Source of the DNA: an uncultured Acidobacteriia bacterium
GTDB taxonomy: Bacteria > Acidobacteriota > Terriglobia > Bryobacterales > Bryobacteraceae
NCBI GenBank assembly: GCA_903900705.1
Contig: CAIUOG010000045.1
Span: 1 to 64,000 of the forward strand
Direction of reading: 5' to 3'
Length of the DNA: 64,000 nt
Part shown: positions 33,973-40,880 of the stretch, piece by piece
Position numbering within the stretch: the stretch's first letter is position 1
How the letters are laid out: each line of letters begins with the position of its first letter
The notes under the pieces: generated by a model
The model's input: only the letters and a program-made list of their open reading frames with translations
Told to the model about the DNA's origin: nothing
The model's database searches: none
Translations under genes and position numbers: made by a program

Positions 33973-34584
33973 TCAATGGAACCAGGGAGGATCGAAGCTC
34001 GCGAGATAACCCGCAAAGAGGGGCATGCGTTCTGGATCACTGATGATGACTTTCTCATACAATAAGCGGACGATTCCAACCGCCCAGACGAAGAGTCGGT
34101 GCGAGGCGATCTGGCTCAGAAGAACAAAATCATGCTCCTCGCCGGTGCTCTCCAGGATTCCCTTTGCCTTGACTCGCGCCAGATACAGGGGCCAATTGTC
34201 CGTCGTCCCAGTCGCTGCGTGCGCTGGATGGATTATTTCGTTTCGCAGTTCAACGAGATCCTTGAAGTCTTCTAACAGTTCACCGCTGATGCCGTAACGC
34301 GCGATGAACTCGGGTGTTGCGATGTCCGGCGGCTTTGTGGTCGGGTGCGGGTGAAGGATGAATTCGTATTCCACGACAAGGGCCTGAAGAGCCGCAAGAA
34401 GGATTGGCAGCCCCGCCCACGTGTACCGCGAGCAATTGCCGCCAACGCATTGAACTGCATACGCTTCGGAGTGCCTAAACAGGAGATGAGCCAGATGGAG
34501 GTAGTCCTGCGAGCTTGTCGCAGAGACGCCGCTACGCTTTGCACTCAGTCTTTCTCTACGGTCTGTTGTTCCACTGCGACGCAC
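33973..34584 (-). CDS. HEPN-like protein, putative RNase-type toxin or accessory
   Basis: The 203-residue, mostly helical protein carries ELRNEIIHP, where Arg114-Asn115 and His119 fit the Rx4-6H motif of HEPN domains, including the polar residue after Arg. Upstream helices (LAHLLFRHSEAY and ILLAALQALVVEYEF) suit the four-helix HEPN bundle. HEPN proteins are frequent in toxin and defence systems, often next to a nucleotidyltransferase; no MNT partner adjoins this gene. The N-terminal 25 residues are low-complexity, so the true start may be further in. The assignment rests on one motif and fold pattern. Confidence 0.5.
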   Translation of the reverse strand: MRRSGTTDRRERLSAKRSGVSATSSQDYLHLAHLLFRHSEAYAVQCVGGNCSRYTWAGLPILLAALQALVVEYEFILHPHPTTKPPDIATPEFIARYGISGELLEDFKDLVELRNEIIHPAHAATGTTDNWPLYLARVKAKGILESTGEEHDFVLLSQIASHRLFVWAVGIVRLLYEKVIISDPERMPLFAGYLASFDPPWFH

Positions 34585-34900
34585 TGTTCATTTCAAGGAT
34601 ACTTGGCTATTCCCTGTTCGGCTCGCCTGCCTGTGCCAAGACGACGGATTTGCCTCGGTTTTGAATCCGTCCCCGCTGGGCCGGACTCTCCGGAATTCGT
34701 GTAAACCACTTCGGGTTTCTCCAGCCCACTCCGTGAGAAACGGCCTCCGGCAAAGCCGTAGAAGCGATGGTCTGGCTGCCCAAACGAGAGAGGAGAAAAA
34801 ACGGAGAGAGCGGGGAGACGCGGAATATCGGCCAGTTGCGCGCCTCAGCGGGCGTGCTGGCGTAAACCAAATGGGGCTAAGAGGTTGGGGATAAACAATT
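34585..34900. other. Degenerate repeat-like spacer
   Basis: About 315 bp without a credible gene. The last 60 bases before repeat Y copy B (GCTGGCGTAAACCAAA to GGGGATAAACAATT) resemble the end of repeat X, which precedes repeat Y copy A. This may be a highly diverged third X-like copy. Confidence 0.4.
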
Positions 34901-34964
34901 TGGCTCAATTCGCCCCTGACATCCTTTTCACCGGTTGGTCAACATTGACGATGCGTAAGTTATT
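34901..34964 (+). repeat. Repeat Y, copy B (64 bp)
   Basis: It matches 31337-31400 over the same length, well conserved in the first 40 bases and in the last nine (AAGTTATT region). It starts 72 bp beyond the stop of the minus-strand PIN toxin gene, that is on its 3' side. Confidence 0.85.
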
Positions 34965-35035
34965 GAAAATACGAGAACGCCAAGACCCCAATTGAGGCCG
35001 ATTCGTTTCTGAAAATCGACGGCCTGCGTGACACC

Positions 35036-35521
35036 CTAAACCGAACGTGTGCCATACCGCTCCAGTGTGGCCTTGAAAAGTGCGGGAGAACATCGAAAGG
35101 TGGTTCTCCGGAGCTGGTCGATCGCATCCGCCAGATTCACGAACTTACGCGTCGCGGCCTCCCAGAGTACGCCCAATATTCCGGTAACCGATAGCCCTCG
35201 TTCCGCAGCAATAAGCCGCGCGGCTCTCTCGTCGATGATGACGATGTCGGCTTTTACCGATTCGGCGAGGAAAATAACCGCCCGCTCCCCAGCCTGTAGC
35301 TTTTCCATGCCCCGGGAAATGACGTTGGGTGTCTGTTCGACCGAGATCCATTCGGGCGGGTTGGAGGCCCATGCCCGAACGGCTGCGGGAGCATCTTCAT
35401 GGAGTAGTTTAAGAACGACCGCGTGAGGCACCAGAACTCGACTGAATAGCTGCGGAAGAAGATCAATCTCGCCGATCAGCACCAGGTAGCAGAGCGGCGA
35501 TGCATCGGCGACTGCAATCAC
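35036..35521 (-). CDS. PIN-like toxin (DUF3368 type)
   Basis: The 161-residue protein is a PIN-fold nuclease of the DUF3368 kind. Conserved acidic positions are visible: Asp6 in VADASPL, Glu79 in AGERAVIFLAE, and Asp97 in IIDERAAR. GLSVTGILGVL is a further signature of this subfamily. Such proteins are paired with UPF0175 antitoxins in predicted type II toxin-antitoxin modules; the RNA target is unknown. Its ATG overlaps the antitoxin stop by 4 bp. Confidence 0.88.
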   Translation of the reverse strand: MIAVADASPLCYLVLIGEIDLLPQLFSRVLVPHAVVLKLLHEDAPAAVRAWASNPPEWISVEQTPNVISRGMEKLQAGERAVIFLAESVKADIVIIDERAARLIAAERGLSVTGILGVLWEAATRKFVNLADAIDQLRRTTFRCSPALFKATLERYGTRSV

Positions 35522-35784
35522 TTGTGCGAGGCGTCGCGAATCGCAGCGATATCCTTTTCGAGGTCATCCATCGTGTAGTCGTGGAAAGCCTCGGCGCGGT
35601 GCAGGAACGACTCCGTCGCCCACCACGAGTTCAACCCAAGCATTTGCTGGACCTGCGCAGGGGTGATCGCGCCGGAACGATAGGACTCGATTGCGACGGC
35701 TTCCAGCACGGCGCGCGAAACACCGCCCGCCTGGGCGGCGAGAACGTGTCCGATGTCATCCGGAATGTCGATCGCAATATTCAC
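35518..35784 (-). CDS. UPF0175-family antitoxin
   Basis: The 88-residue protein follows the UPF0175 pattern: an N-terminal strand (IAIDIPDDIG), then SRAVLEAVAIESYRSGAIT, VQQMLGLNSWWATESFL, and the acidic C-terminal toxin-binding part YTMDDLEKDIA. It is predicted to neutralise the overlapping downstream PIN-like toxin and to bind DNA via its helix-turn-helix-like middle region. Repeat Z lies 71 bp upstream. Confidence 0.88.
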   Translation of the reverse strand: MNIAIDIPDDIGHVLAAQAGGVSRAVLEAVAIESYRSGAITPAQVQQMLGLNSWWATESFLHRAEAFHDYTMDDLEKDIAAIRDASHK

Positions 35785-35854
35785 CGCAAAATCTCCCTCC
35801 TGTATTGTACCGCCGGAAAGCCGTGGCTATTGCTCGTCGACAGGCGTGTCGGTG

Positions 35855-35875
35855 GGTTCGATCCGAACGAACTTC
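35855..35875 (+). repeat. Repeat Z, copy 2 (21 bp, palindromic core)
   Basis: It matches 33095-33115 with one substitution, in the same orientation. The core GTTCG-ATC-CGAAC keeps the inverted repeat. It lies upstream of the UPF0175 start at nearly the same distance as copy 1 lies from AbiEi. Confidence 0.8.
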
Positions 35876-35959
35876 AGCGTGCGCTCGGCTGCATTGTACG
35901 AGACGGATCGCAGCACTTCCTTCACCCTGGCAGTCTGCTCCCTCGAGACCATACGCGAA

Positions 35960-36244
35960 TACGACGGCGCGGGGCATGCCCGCTTCGATAGCGAACGCTC
36001 TGAAATTGGCGAGCTTCTTTATCGATGAAGGGCTCTCCTTGAGCGGGTCCATCCGGTCCCGGCCCGGAGAGAAACGCCCTGGAGAGTGGAAAAACGGGGT
36101 GCCCTCGGCGCGCAGACGTTCTCTCGGAGAATGAGACCAGAGAACGAAGACACGGCGAAGGGTTTGCTTTGTTGGGGATACGGCGGGGGGACTACGGAAG
36201 GGCTGGTGTTAACAAACTGCGGGCGAAAATTCGTGCGGACAAAA
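35960..36244 (+). repeat. Repeat X, copy B (285 bp)
   Basis: It matches copy A (31050-31334) at identical length and orientation, about 95 percent identical by eye. Copy B is on the 5' side of the PIN module, copy A on the 3' side of the AbiE module, so the two X copies bracket both TA modules. Confidence 0.95.
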
Positions 36245-36555
36245 CTAACAGCAGCTCCGCGTGTCAGGTTGAACCTTCACCTGAGTGCCCCTCCCAGCCG
36301 AGAGCGGACGCAACGTCTCCATCGGCCCGGCTGGATTCAACTCCCTTCCTCGCCTCCGTTTCAACCGGCTTCAGTCTGAGCGAGCTCGTTCACGCATTCA
36401 GCTCGGGTAAAACGATGGGGAGCATGCTGGAAACGGAAGGCGGGACGTAAAGACCCGGCGCGTCGTTTGGGACACAGGGAGATGGTAGCGTCTGGAAGGA
36501 CGCGATCCGAAGGGAATACCCGGAAATCACCTGCGTTCAAGGGTGCTGAAGTTCC
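36245..36555. other. Spacer between repeat X and the small ORF before fic
   Basis: About 310 bp where I see no gene, RNA hallmark or repeat match. It has several purine-rich blocks (for example AGGACGCGATCCGAAGGGAA near 36506) but no promoter or terminator I can defend. Confidence 0.4.
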
Positions 36556-36768
36556 TTAGGCCCGGTGGATGCACAGCCACTCCTTCAGGTTCAGCACGAT
36601 CCGTGCATGGTTGCCGTCAAACCTAAGCTCGAAGGCGCCCGGCTTCACAAGCGGAACGAAAGCAATGGGTAAAGCTTTCGTGCCACCAAAGCTTCGGTGG
36701 CAGTTCTGTTTTTTCTTCCAATCGGACATTTTAGCGGACATTTCTCCGGCGTCATCCCAGCCTGGCAA
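36556..36768 (-). CDS. Hypothetical 70-residue protein or fragment
   Basis: I do not recognise this short frame. Its C-terminal half (VKPGAFELRFDGNHARIVLNLKEWLCIH) looks like real protein, whereas the N-terminal half is Lys-rich and unconvincing. It is divergent from fic with 8 bp between the start codons. It may be the tail of a decayed gene, for instance of a mobile element. Confidence 0.3.
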   Translation of the reverse strand: MPGWDDAGEMSAKMSDWKKKQNCHRSFGGTKALPIAFVPLVKPGAFELRFDGNHARIVLNLKEWLCIHRA

Positions 36769-36776
36769 TCATTTAA

Positions 36777-38021
36777 ATGTATGATATGTATACGTTTGAA
36801 CCACAGGTTGATACGGTCATGGATGCGGACATAAAAACGGCGGATCGAGACGAGATCGTCTCGGTGATGGAGCCTCTGCTCCTTGGACCCCGTCATCGAG
36901 GGGCGCTGACGGATCTTGCTTTCGACTTGATCCAAAAGTCCGCCGCGTTCCGCGCTAGCCTGCCCGCGAGCATTCTTTCTTCGCTGTCGGATTTGGTCCG
37001 CTCGATGAATTGCTATTACTCGAATCTCATTGAAGGGCACAGCACCCATCCTGTCGATATCGAGCGCGCGCTGAAAGGCGAATACAGCAACGATAAGAAA
37101 AAACGCGACCTGCAGATAGAAGCCAAAGCCCACATTGCCGCGCAACAGTGGATTGACCGGGGGGGGCTCAAAGGGCGCCGCGCGCTGACGGTCGAAGGCA
37201 TCTGTGAAACCCACCGGCGGTTCTGCGAGTTGCTGCCGGAGGATTTGCTCTGGGTTGAAGACCCGAAGGCGCATGAACGAGTACGCATCATTCCGGGCGA
37301 ATTGCGCCACCGCGATGTTCAGGTGGGTCATCACGTCGCGATCAGTCCGGGCGCCCTCCCCCGCTTCCTTGAGCGGTTTGAAAAAGTTTACGCCACCGTG
37401 GGCAAAACCGAATCGATACTTTCCGCTGCGGGCGCTCATCATCGATTCCTCTGGATGCATCCTTTCCTTGACGGCAATGGCCGCGTGGCGCGACTGATGT
37501 CGCATGCGATTCTGCTCGATACCCTTGAAACCGGAGCCGTATGGTCGGTTGCCCGAGGCCTCGCCCGCAATGCGCAGGAGTACAAGCGGCATCTCGCTGA
37601 ATGCGATCTCCACCGTCGCAACGATCTCGACGGACGAGGCACCCTGAGCGAAGAGGCGCTCGCGGCATTTACGAAGTTTTTTCTTACTGTCTGCATCGAT
37701 CAGGTGACCTTCATGGAAGGCCTGGTCCAGCCAGATCGCCTGCGCGCCCGAATTCTCATGTGGGCAGAAGAGGAAATCAGGCTCGACGAATTACCGCGGA
37801 AGGCAGGCAGTATTCTCGAAGCGGTACTTTACCGAGGTGAACTTCCAAGGGGCGATGCCGACGCTGTGGTCGGCACTGGTGAGCGTCAGGCACGGCGAAT
37901 TGTCGCCGCTCTCGTAGATAAAGGCGTACTCACCTCCGACAATCCGCGAGCGCCTCTGCGTCTCCTCTTCCCTGCGACGCTTGCGGGTCGCTGGATGCCG
38001 GGATTGTTTCCCGAGCAATGA
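36777..38021 (+). CDS. Fic-domain protein with N-terminal inhibitory motif
   Basis: The 414-residue protein has the Fic catalytic motif HPFLDGNGR, with the catalytic histidine at His228. Fic enzymes usually transfer AMP from ATP to a protein hydroxyl. An inhibitory helix motif S-x-x-x-E-G is present as SNLIEG (Ser82-Glu86-Gly87); its glutamate is expected to block productive ATP binding, which makes this a self-inhibited (class II) Fic. The C-terminal 90 residues look like a winged helix (GERQARRIVAALVDKGVL). Three in-frame ATGs near the start (36777, 36786, 36819) leave the true start open. The target is unknown. Confidence 0.9.
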   Translation: MYDMYTFEPQVDTVMDADIKTADRDEIVSVMEPLLLGPRHRGALTDLAFDLIQKSAAFRASLPASILSSLSDLVRSMNCYYSNLIEGHSTHPVDIERALKGEYSNDKKKRDLQIEAKAHIAAQQWIDRGGLKGRRALTVEGICETHRRFCELLPEDLLWVEDPKAHERVRIIPGELRHRDVQVGHHVAISPGALPRFLERFEKVYATVGKTESILSAAGAHHRFLWMHPFLDGNGRVARLMSHAILLDTLETGAVWSVARGLARNAQEYKRHLAECDLHRRNDLDGRGTLSEEALAAFTKFFLTVCIDQVTFMEGLVQPDRLRARILMWAEEEIRLDELPRKAGSILEAVLYRGELPRGDADAVVGTGERQARRIVAALVDKGVLTSDNPRAPLRLLFPATLAGRWMPGLFPEQ

Positions 38022-38299
38022 ATTCGTCCGCAACAATCTCTTGCATGGGCTCAAGAACCCCGATGACGTTGACGATCGTCAGCTCATTGAGCGACTGAAC
38101 CCCAACCAATCCGCCAGCCGCCCGGTTGACTTGGTGGAGAACGATGGCTAAACGTCCCTGGTAGTCGCGCCCGATCGATTCGCGTTCCTGTGTGTTCCCG
38201 CCGCCTCTTTTTTGCTCAGACGGAGAAGGGCAAGGCGCAGAGCGTGGCTATCAACGCGGGAAGCGAGCGCCCTTCCTGGGCTTTCGATGCGGACGGTCT
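38022..38299. other. Fragmented sequence after fic
   Basis: No intact gene. A frame running on from 38022 reads FVRNNLLHGLKNPDDVDD and RQLIERLNPNQSASRPVD before stopping near 38150; it has no start and may be a gene tail left by rearrangement. It is followed by the VapC remnant. Confidence 0.4.
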
Positions 38300-38465
38300 G
38301 GTCGCAGGTAACCCACCCCGAACCCGTCGCGCTCGTGGCGCAATGGCCGGAGGCCTCGGACGACTGCCGTACCTCAGCGTCATCACCATCGGTGAGTTGT
38401 GCAGGGGAATCACGGGCCGCCCGGAGTCTCACCGCCGCGACACGTTCGCGGTGTTCGCTGAATGA
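38300..38465 (+). pseudogene. Truncated, frameshifted VapC-like PIN toxin
   Basis: One frame gives HPEPVALVAQWPEASDD, matching the segment after the first Asp in many VapC proteins (PEP..V..W). After a frameshift near 38365 another frame gives YLSVITIGELCRGI and PESHRRDTF, a typical VapC middle region. The N-terminal DTN motif and the C-terminal half with the remaining acidic residues are missing, so it cannot be functional. Confidence 0.6.
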
Positions 38466-38508
38466 ACGGAGCGACTGAAGGATAACCCCGGCGCTGAAGG
38501 ATTTCTCT

Positions 38509-39354
38509 TCAGGACCTGAGAACTCGTTTGCGGGCGAGCGCGGCAGCGGCCTGTTCGGCGGAGGCTTTGACGAGACCCGCCATTTTCGGATGCGTCGGAA
38601 TCACGTCGACGGGCAGTCCCGCGGCCTCGAGCGCGGACGTCATGATGGGGCCAACGGAAGCCAGCACCGCATGGTGAGCCAGCGAGTTGCGCACTTCCGC
38701 CTCCAGGCCCAGTTCCGCGGCGATCAGAAAGAGATGGTCGAGCTGGATGGACGAAGTGAACAGAACCACGTCGATATCCCGCGCCGCCAGCCGCCGGGCG
38801 GCCTCCCGCAGCGGTTCCGTATCGGCGGGCAATTCCCAACGGTAAATGGCGAAGGGCGTGACGCGCGCGCCGAGGGCTTCGAGCGCGGCGGTCATCTCGG
38901 GATTCGGCCTGCCGTATTCCTGGACCATAATTCGGCGCTCCGGGCGCGCGGCGACGGCGGCCACAATTTCTCTCCAGGTATTCGGTTCCGGCACGACGAC
39001 GTGCGCCTTCACACCCAATTCCCGCAGGACCGGTACAGGCTTGGGACCGCGGGACACGATGTGCGTCCTGCGCAGCCCTTCCGAGAGGCGCGCGACGGTT
39101 GAGCCGTCAGCCGCATCGGCAAGGGCGAGTTCCCGCAGGAATGCCAAACCGGCGGCGGTCATGCACACCACGAGGTCGAATTCGCCTGCCTCCAGACGAC
39201 CGACAAATTCGAGGGCGCCCTGATGGTCGTCCAATGCGCGTTCCTGAACGGAAGGGGCGACCATCGGGTCGCCCCCCTCACGGCGAATCAGGGCTTCCAT
39301 TTCCCTGGCGCGCCGGCTTTCCAGACTAAGTACTTTGAGTCCTCCAAATGACAT
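38509..39354 (-). CDS. hemD: Uroporphyrinogen-III synthase family protein
   Basis: The 281-residue protein has the two-lobed pattern of HemD: VLSLESRRAREMEALI at the start, the crossover segment, and a second lobe with FTSSIQLDHL and the late VASVGPIMTSALEAAGL-type block (ASVGPIMTSAL). HemD makes uroporphyrinogen III, the precursor of siroheme and heme. Its position downstream of the nitrate assimilation genes suggests a role in supplying siroheme to NirB, as reported for hemD genes linked to nitrite reductases (inference). Whether it is the housekeeping copy is unclear. Confidence 0.88.
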   Translation of the reverse strand: MSFGGLKVLSLESRRAREMEALIRREGGDPMVAPSVQERALDDHQGALEFVGRLEAGEFDLVVCMTAAGLAFLRELALADAADGSTVARLSEGLRRTHIVSRGPKPVPVLRELGVKAHVVVPEPNTWREIVAAVAARPERRIMVQEYGRPNPEMTAALEALGARVTPFAIYRWELPADTEPLREAARRLAARDIDVVLFTSSIQLDHLFLIAAELGLEAEVRNSLAHHAVLASVGPIMTSALEAAGLPVDVIPTHPKMAGLVKASAEQAAAALARKRVLRS

Positions 39355-39424
39355 GGGTTCGAATCGGGCTTCTTTCTTTCAGTATGACGACCGAGTCACG
39401 CCGAAATGGAGCTGAGCGCGCAGA

Positions 39425-40879
39425 TTACATCCGGAACAGGGCCTCCAGATAGCCGAAGCGGCCACCGGTTCCGGCAGGATAGATCTGCTGTATGACCGCC
39501 TTGCCCTGCGCGTAACCCAGGTAGGCGGTAAAGGTCATGTGGCTGGTATAGCGGTATTCCACGCTGGTGTCGCAGAGATTGGCGAGGGACCGCCGGCCGG
39601 AGGTGGCGCGACCGGCATAGCCGAAGGTCCAGGGCTGAAACGCGCCGCCGCCGGAGTACCAGAGGTCATTGGCGTTGGTAAGCCGGAGCGAGTGGGCTTC
39701 GCTCGTGATGGTGATCTTCGCGCCGGGACGCAGCAGCAGCGCGCCGAAGGCATCTTCCGTATTCATCATGTTGAAAAACGGCATGCGCGCGTAAGGGCGG
39801 GGCGTGGGCAGAAGCTGAAAGAAGGTTTCGTGCCTGTTATCGGCAGTGTTGCCGTCTCCCGAGCCGACGGCATAGCCGCCACGAAGCCAGGGCCGGAGCT
39901 TCGGCAGGATAGCCGGCTGAAAGCCGGCTTCCAGATCGTAAGCGTACGACTGCTGGGACTGCGTGCCCCATTTCCCACGCTGAATGACACCCCAGGCCAG
40001 GGCGTCCACGGTTCCGGCAGTGGTGGCGAAGGCGTGGACACTATGCGCGCCGTAGGACTGGATATGGATATTCTCCAGATCATTCTTCTTCACCGCCGCG
40101 GGGCGGTTGTCGGTTTTAACGATGTGGCGGAAATCGTCGTAGTCGATGACGAAGACGCGGGTGTCAGCGGCGTGGGCGCCGTGGCCCCACTGTTTGGTGA
40201 AAGATCCATAGCCAAAGCCGATGCGGTTCCAGCCCCAGCCATCGGTCTGGAAGACGCCGCGTGTGGGAGTAGCGGCGACGAAGGTAAGATCGGTGGAACC
40301 GGGCTGGTTCCAGTCGTAATGAAGACCGTCGAAACCGCGGCCCACATCGGAGAAGCCAAAGGTCCCGATGAGTCGCTGGCTGATGCGGTCGCGTTTGAGG
40401 GCGGCCAGAGTGGCATTTTTGGGGGCCAGTTCGGAGCCGTCGTTGAACTCGAAACGACCGGCCTGAACGCTTTGCGAGCCCTGGTCGCCGAAATGATAGC
40501 GAGCGTAGAGCTGTTTGGCGAAGGCCATGGCGGCGTACTGGTGGCCGTTGGCGGCGTAGTAATTTGACCCGAGGCCGAGCGCGCCCTGCGGAGCCGGAGC
40601 GGTGGCGGTTTTCGGAAGGTTCAGCAGTAAGGGGACGGCGATCTCGGCGTCAAAATCGAACGCGGCGCGCTTCTCCGCGAAGTTGAGGCGAAGCAGGTTA
40701 CCCGAATAGCCGTATTGATGGGCATATTGCGGGGCGGCCTGAAAGAAATCCCAGACGTAGGCGCGGGTGCGAAAGGTGGCGGTGAAATTCACGTCGCCCA
40801 GTTTGATGGGGTCTGACGTGGTTTGCGCAGCCAGAGTGGCGGCGGCAAGCCAGCAGAGGGAGAGCAGTCTGTTTGTCAT
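39425..40879 (-). CDS. Outer-membrane porin of the alginate-export type
   Basis: The 484-residue protein has a signal peptide (about 1-18) and a pattern of alternating amphipathic strands over its whole length, ending in an aromatic-containing C-terminus (ALFRM). The overall pattern (NFTATFRTRAYVWDFF at the start) resembles the alginate export/AlgE-like 18-strand barrel family in Acidobacteriota and Proteobacteria. It begins 1 bp after the end of narK, so it is likely co-transcribed and could carry nitrate or another anion across the outer membrane (inference). Confidence 0.7.
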   Translation of the reverse strand: MTNRLLSLCWLAAATLAAQTTSDPIKLGDVNFTATFRTRAYVWDFFQAAPQYAHQYGYSGNLLRLNFAEKRAAFDFDAEIAVPLLLNLPKTATAPAPQGALGLGSNYYAANGHQYAAMAFAKQLYARYHFGDQGSQSVQAGRFEFNDGSELAPKNATLAALKRDRISQRLIGTFGFSDVGRGFDGLHYDWNQPGSTDLTFVAATPTRGVFQTDGWGWNRIGFGYGSFTKQWGHGAHAADTRVFVIDYDDFRHIVKTDNRPAAVKKNDLENIHIQSYGAHSVHAFATTAGTVDALAWGVIQRGKWGTQSQQSYAYDLEAGFQPAILPKLRPWLRGGYAVGSGDGNTADNRHETFFQLLPTPRPYARMPFFNMMNTEDAFGALLLRPGAKITITSEAHSLRLTNANDLWYSGGGAFQPWTFGYAGRATSGRRSLANLCDTSVEYRYTSHMTFTAYLGYAQGKAVIQQIYPAGTGGRFGYLEALFRM

Positions 40880-40880
40880 G

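Noticed and set aside
31050-36244. The X/Y/Z repeats as a CRISPR array
   Set aside because: Repeats are too few, of different sizes and kilobases apart, with genes rather than uniform spacers between them; no cas gene is present.
31050-36244. Repeat X as a complete insertion sequence
   Set aside because: It has no transposase frame, no clear terminal inverted repeats and no visible target-site duplication.
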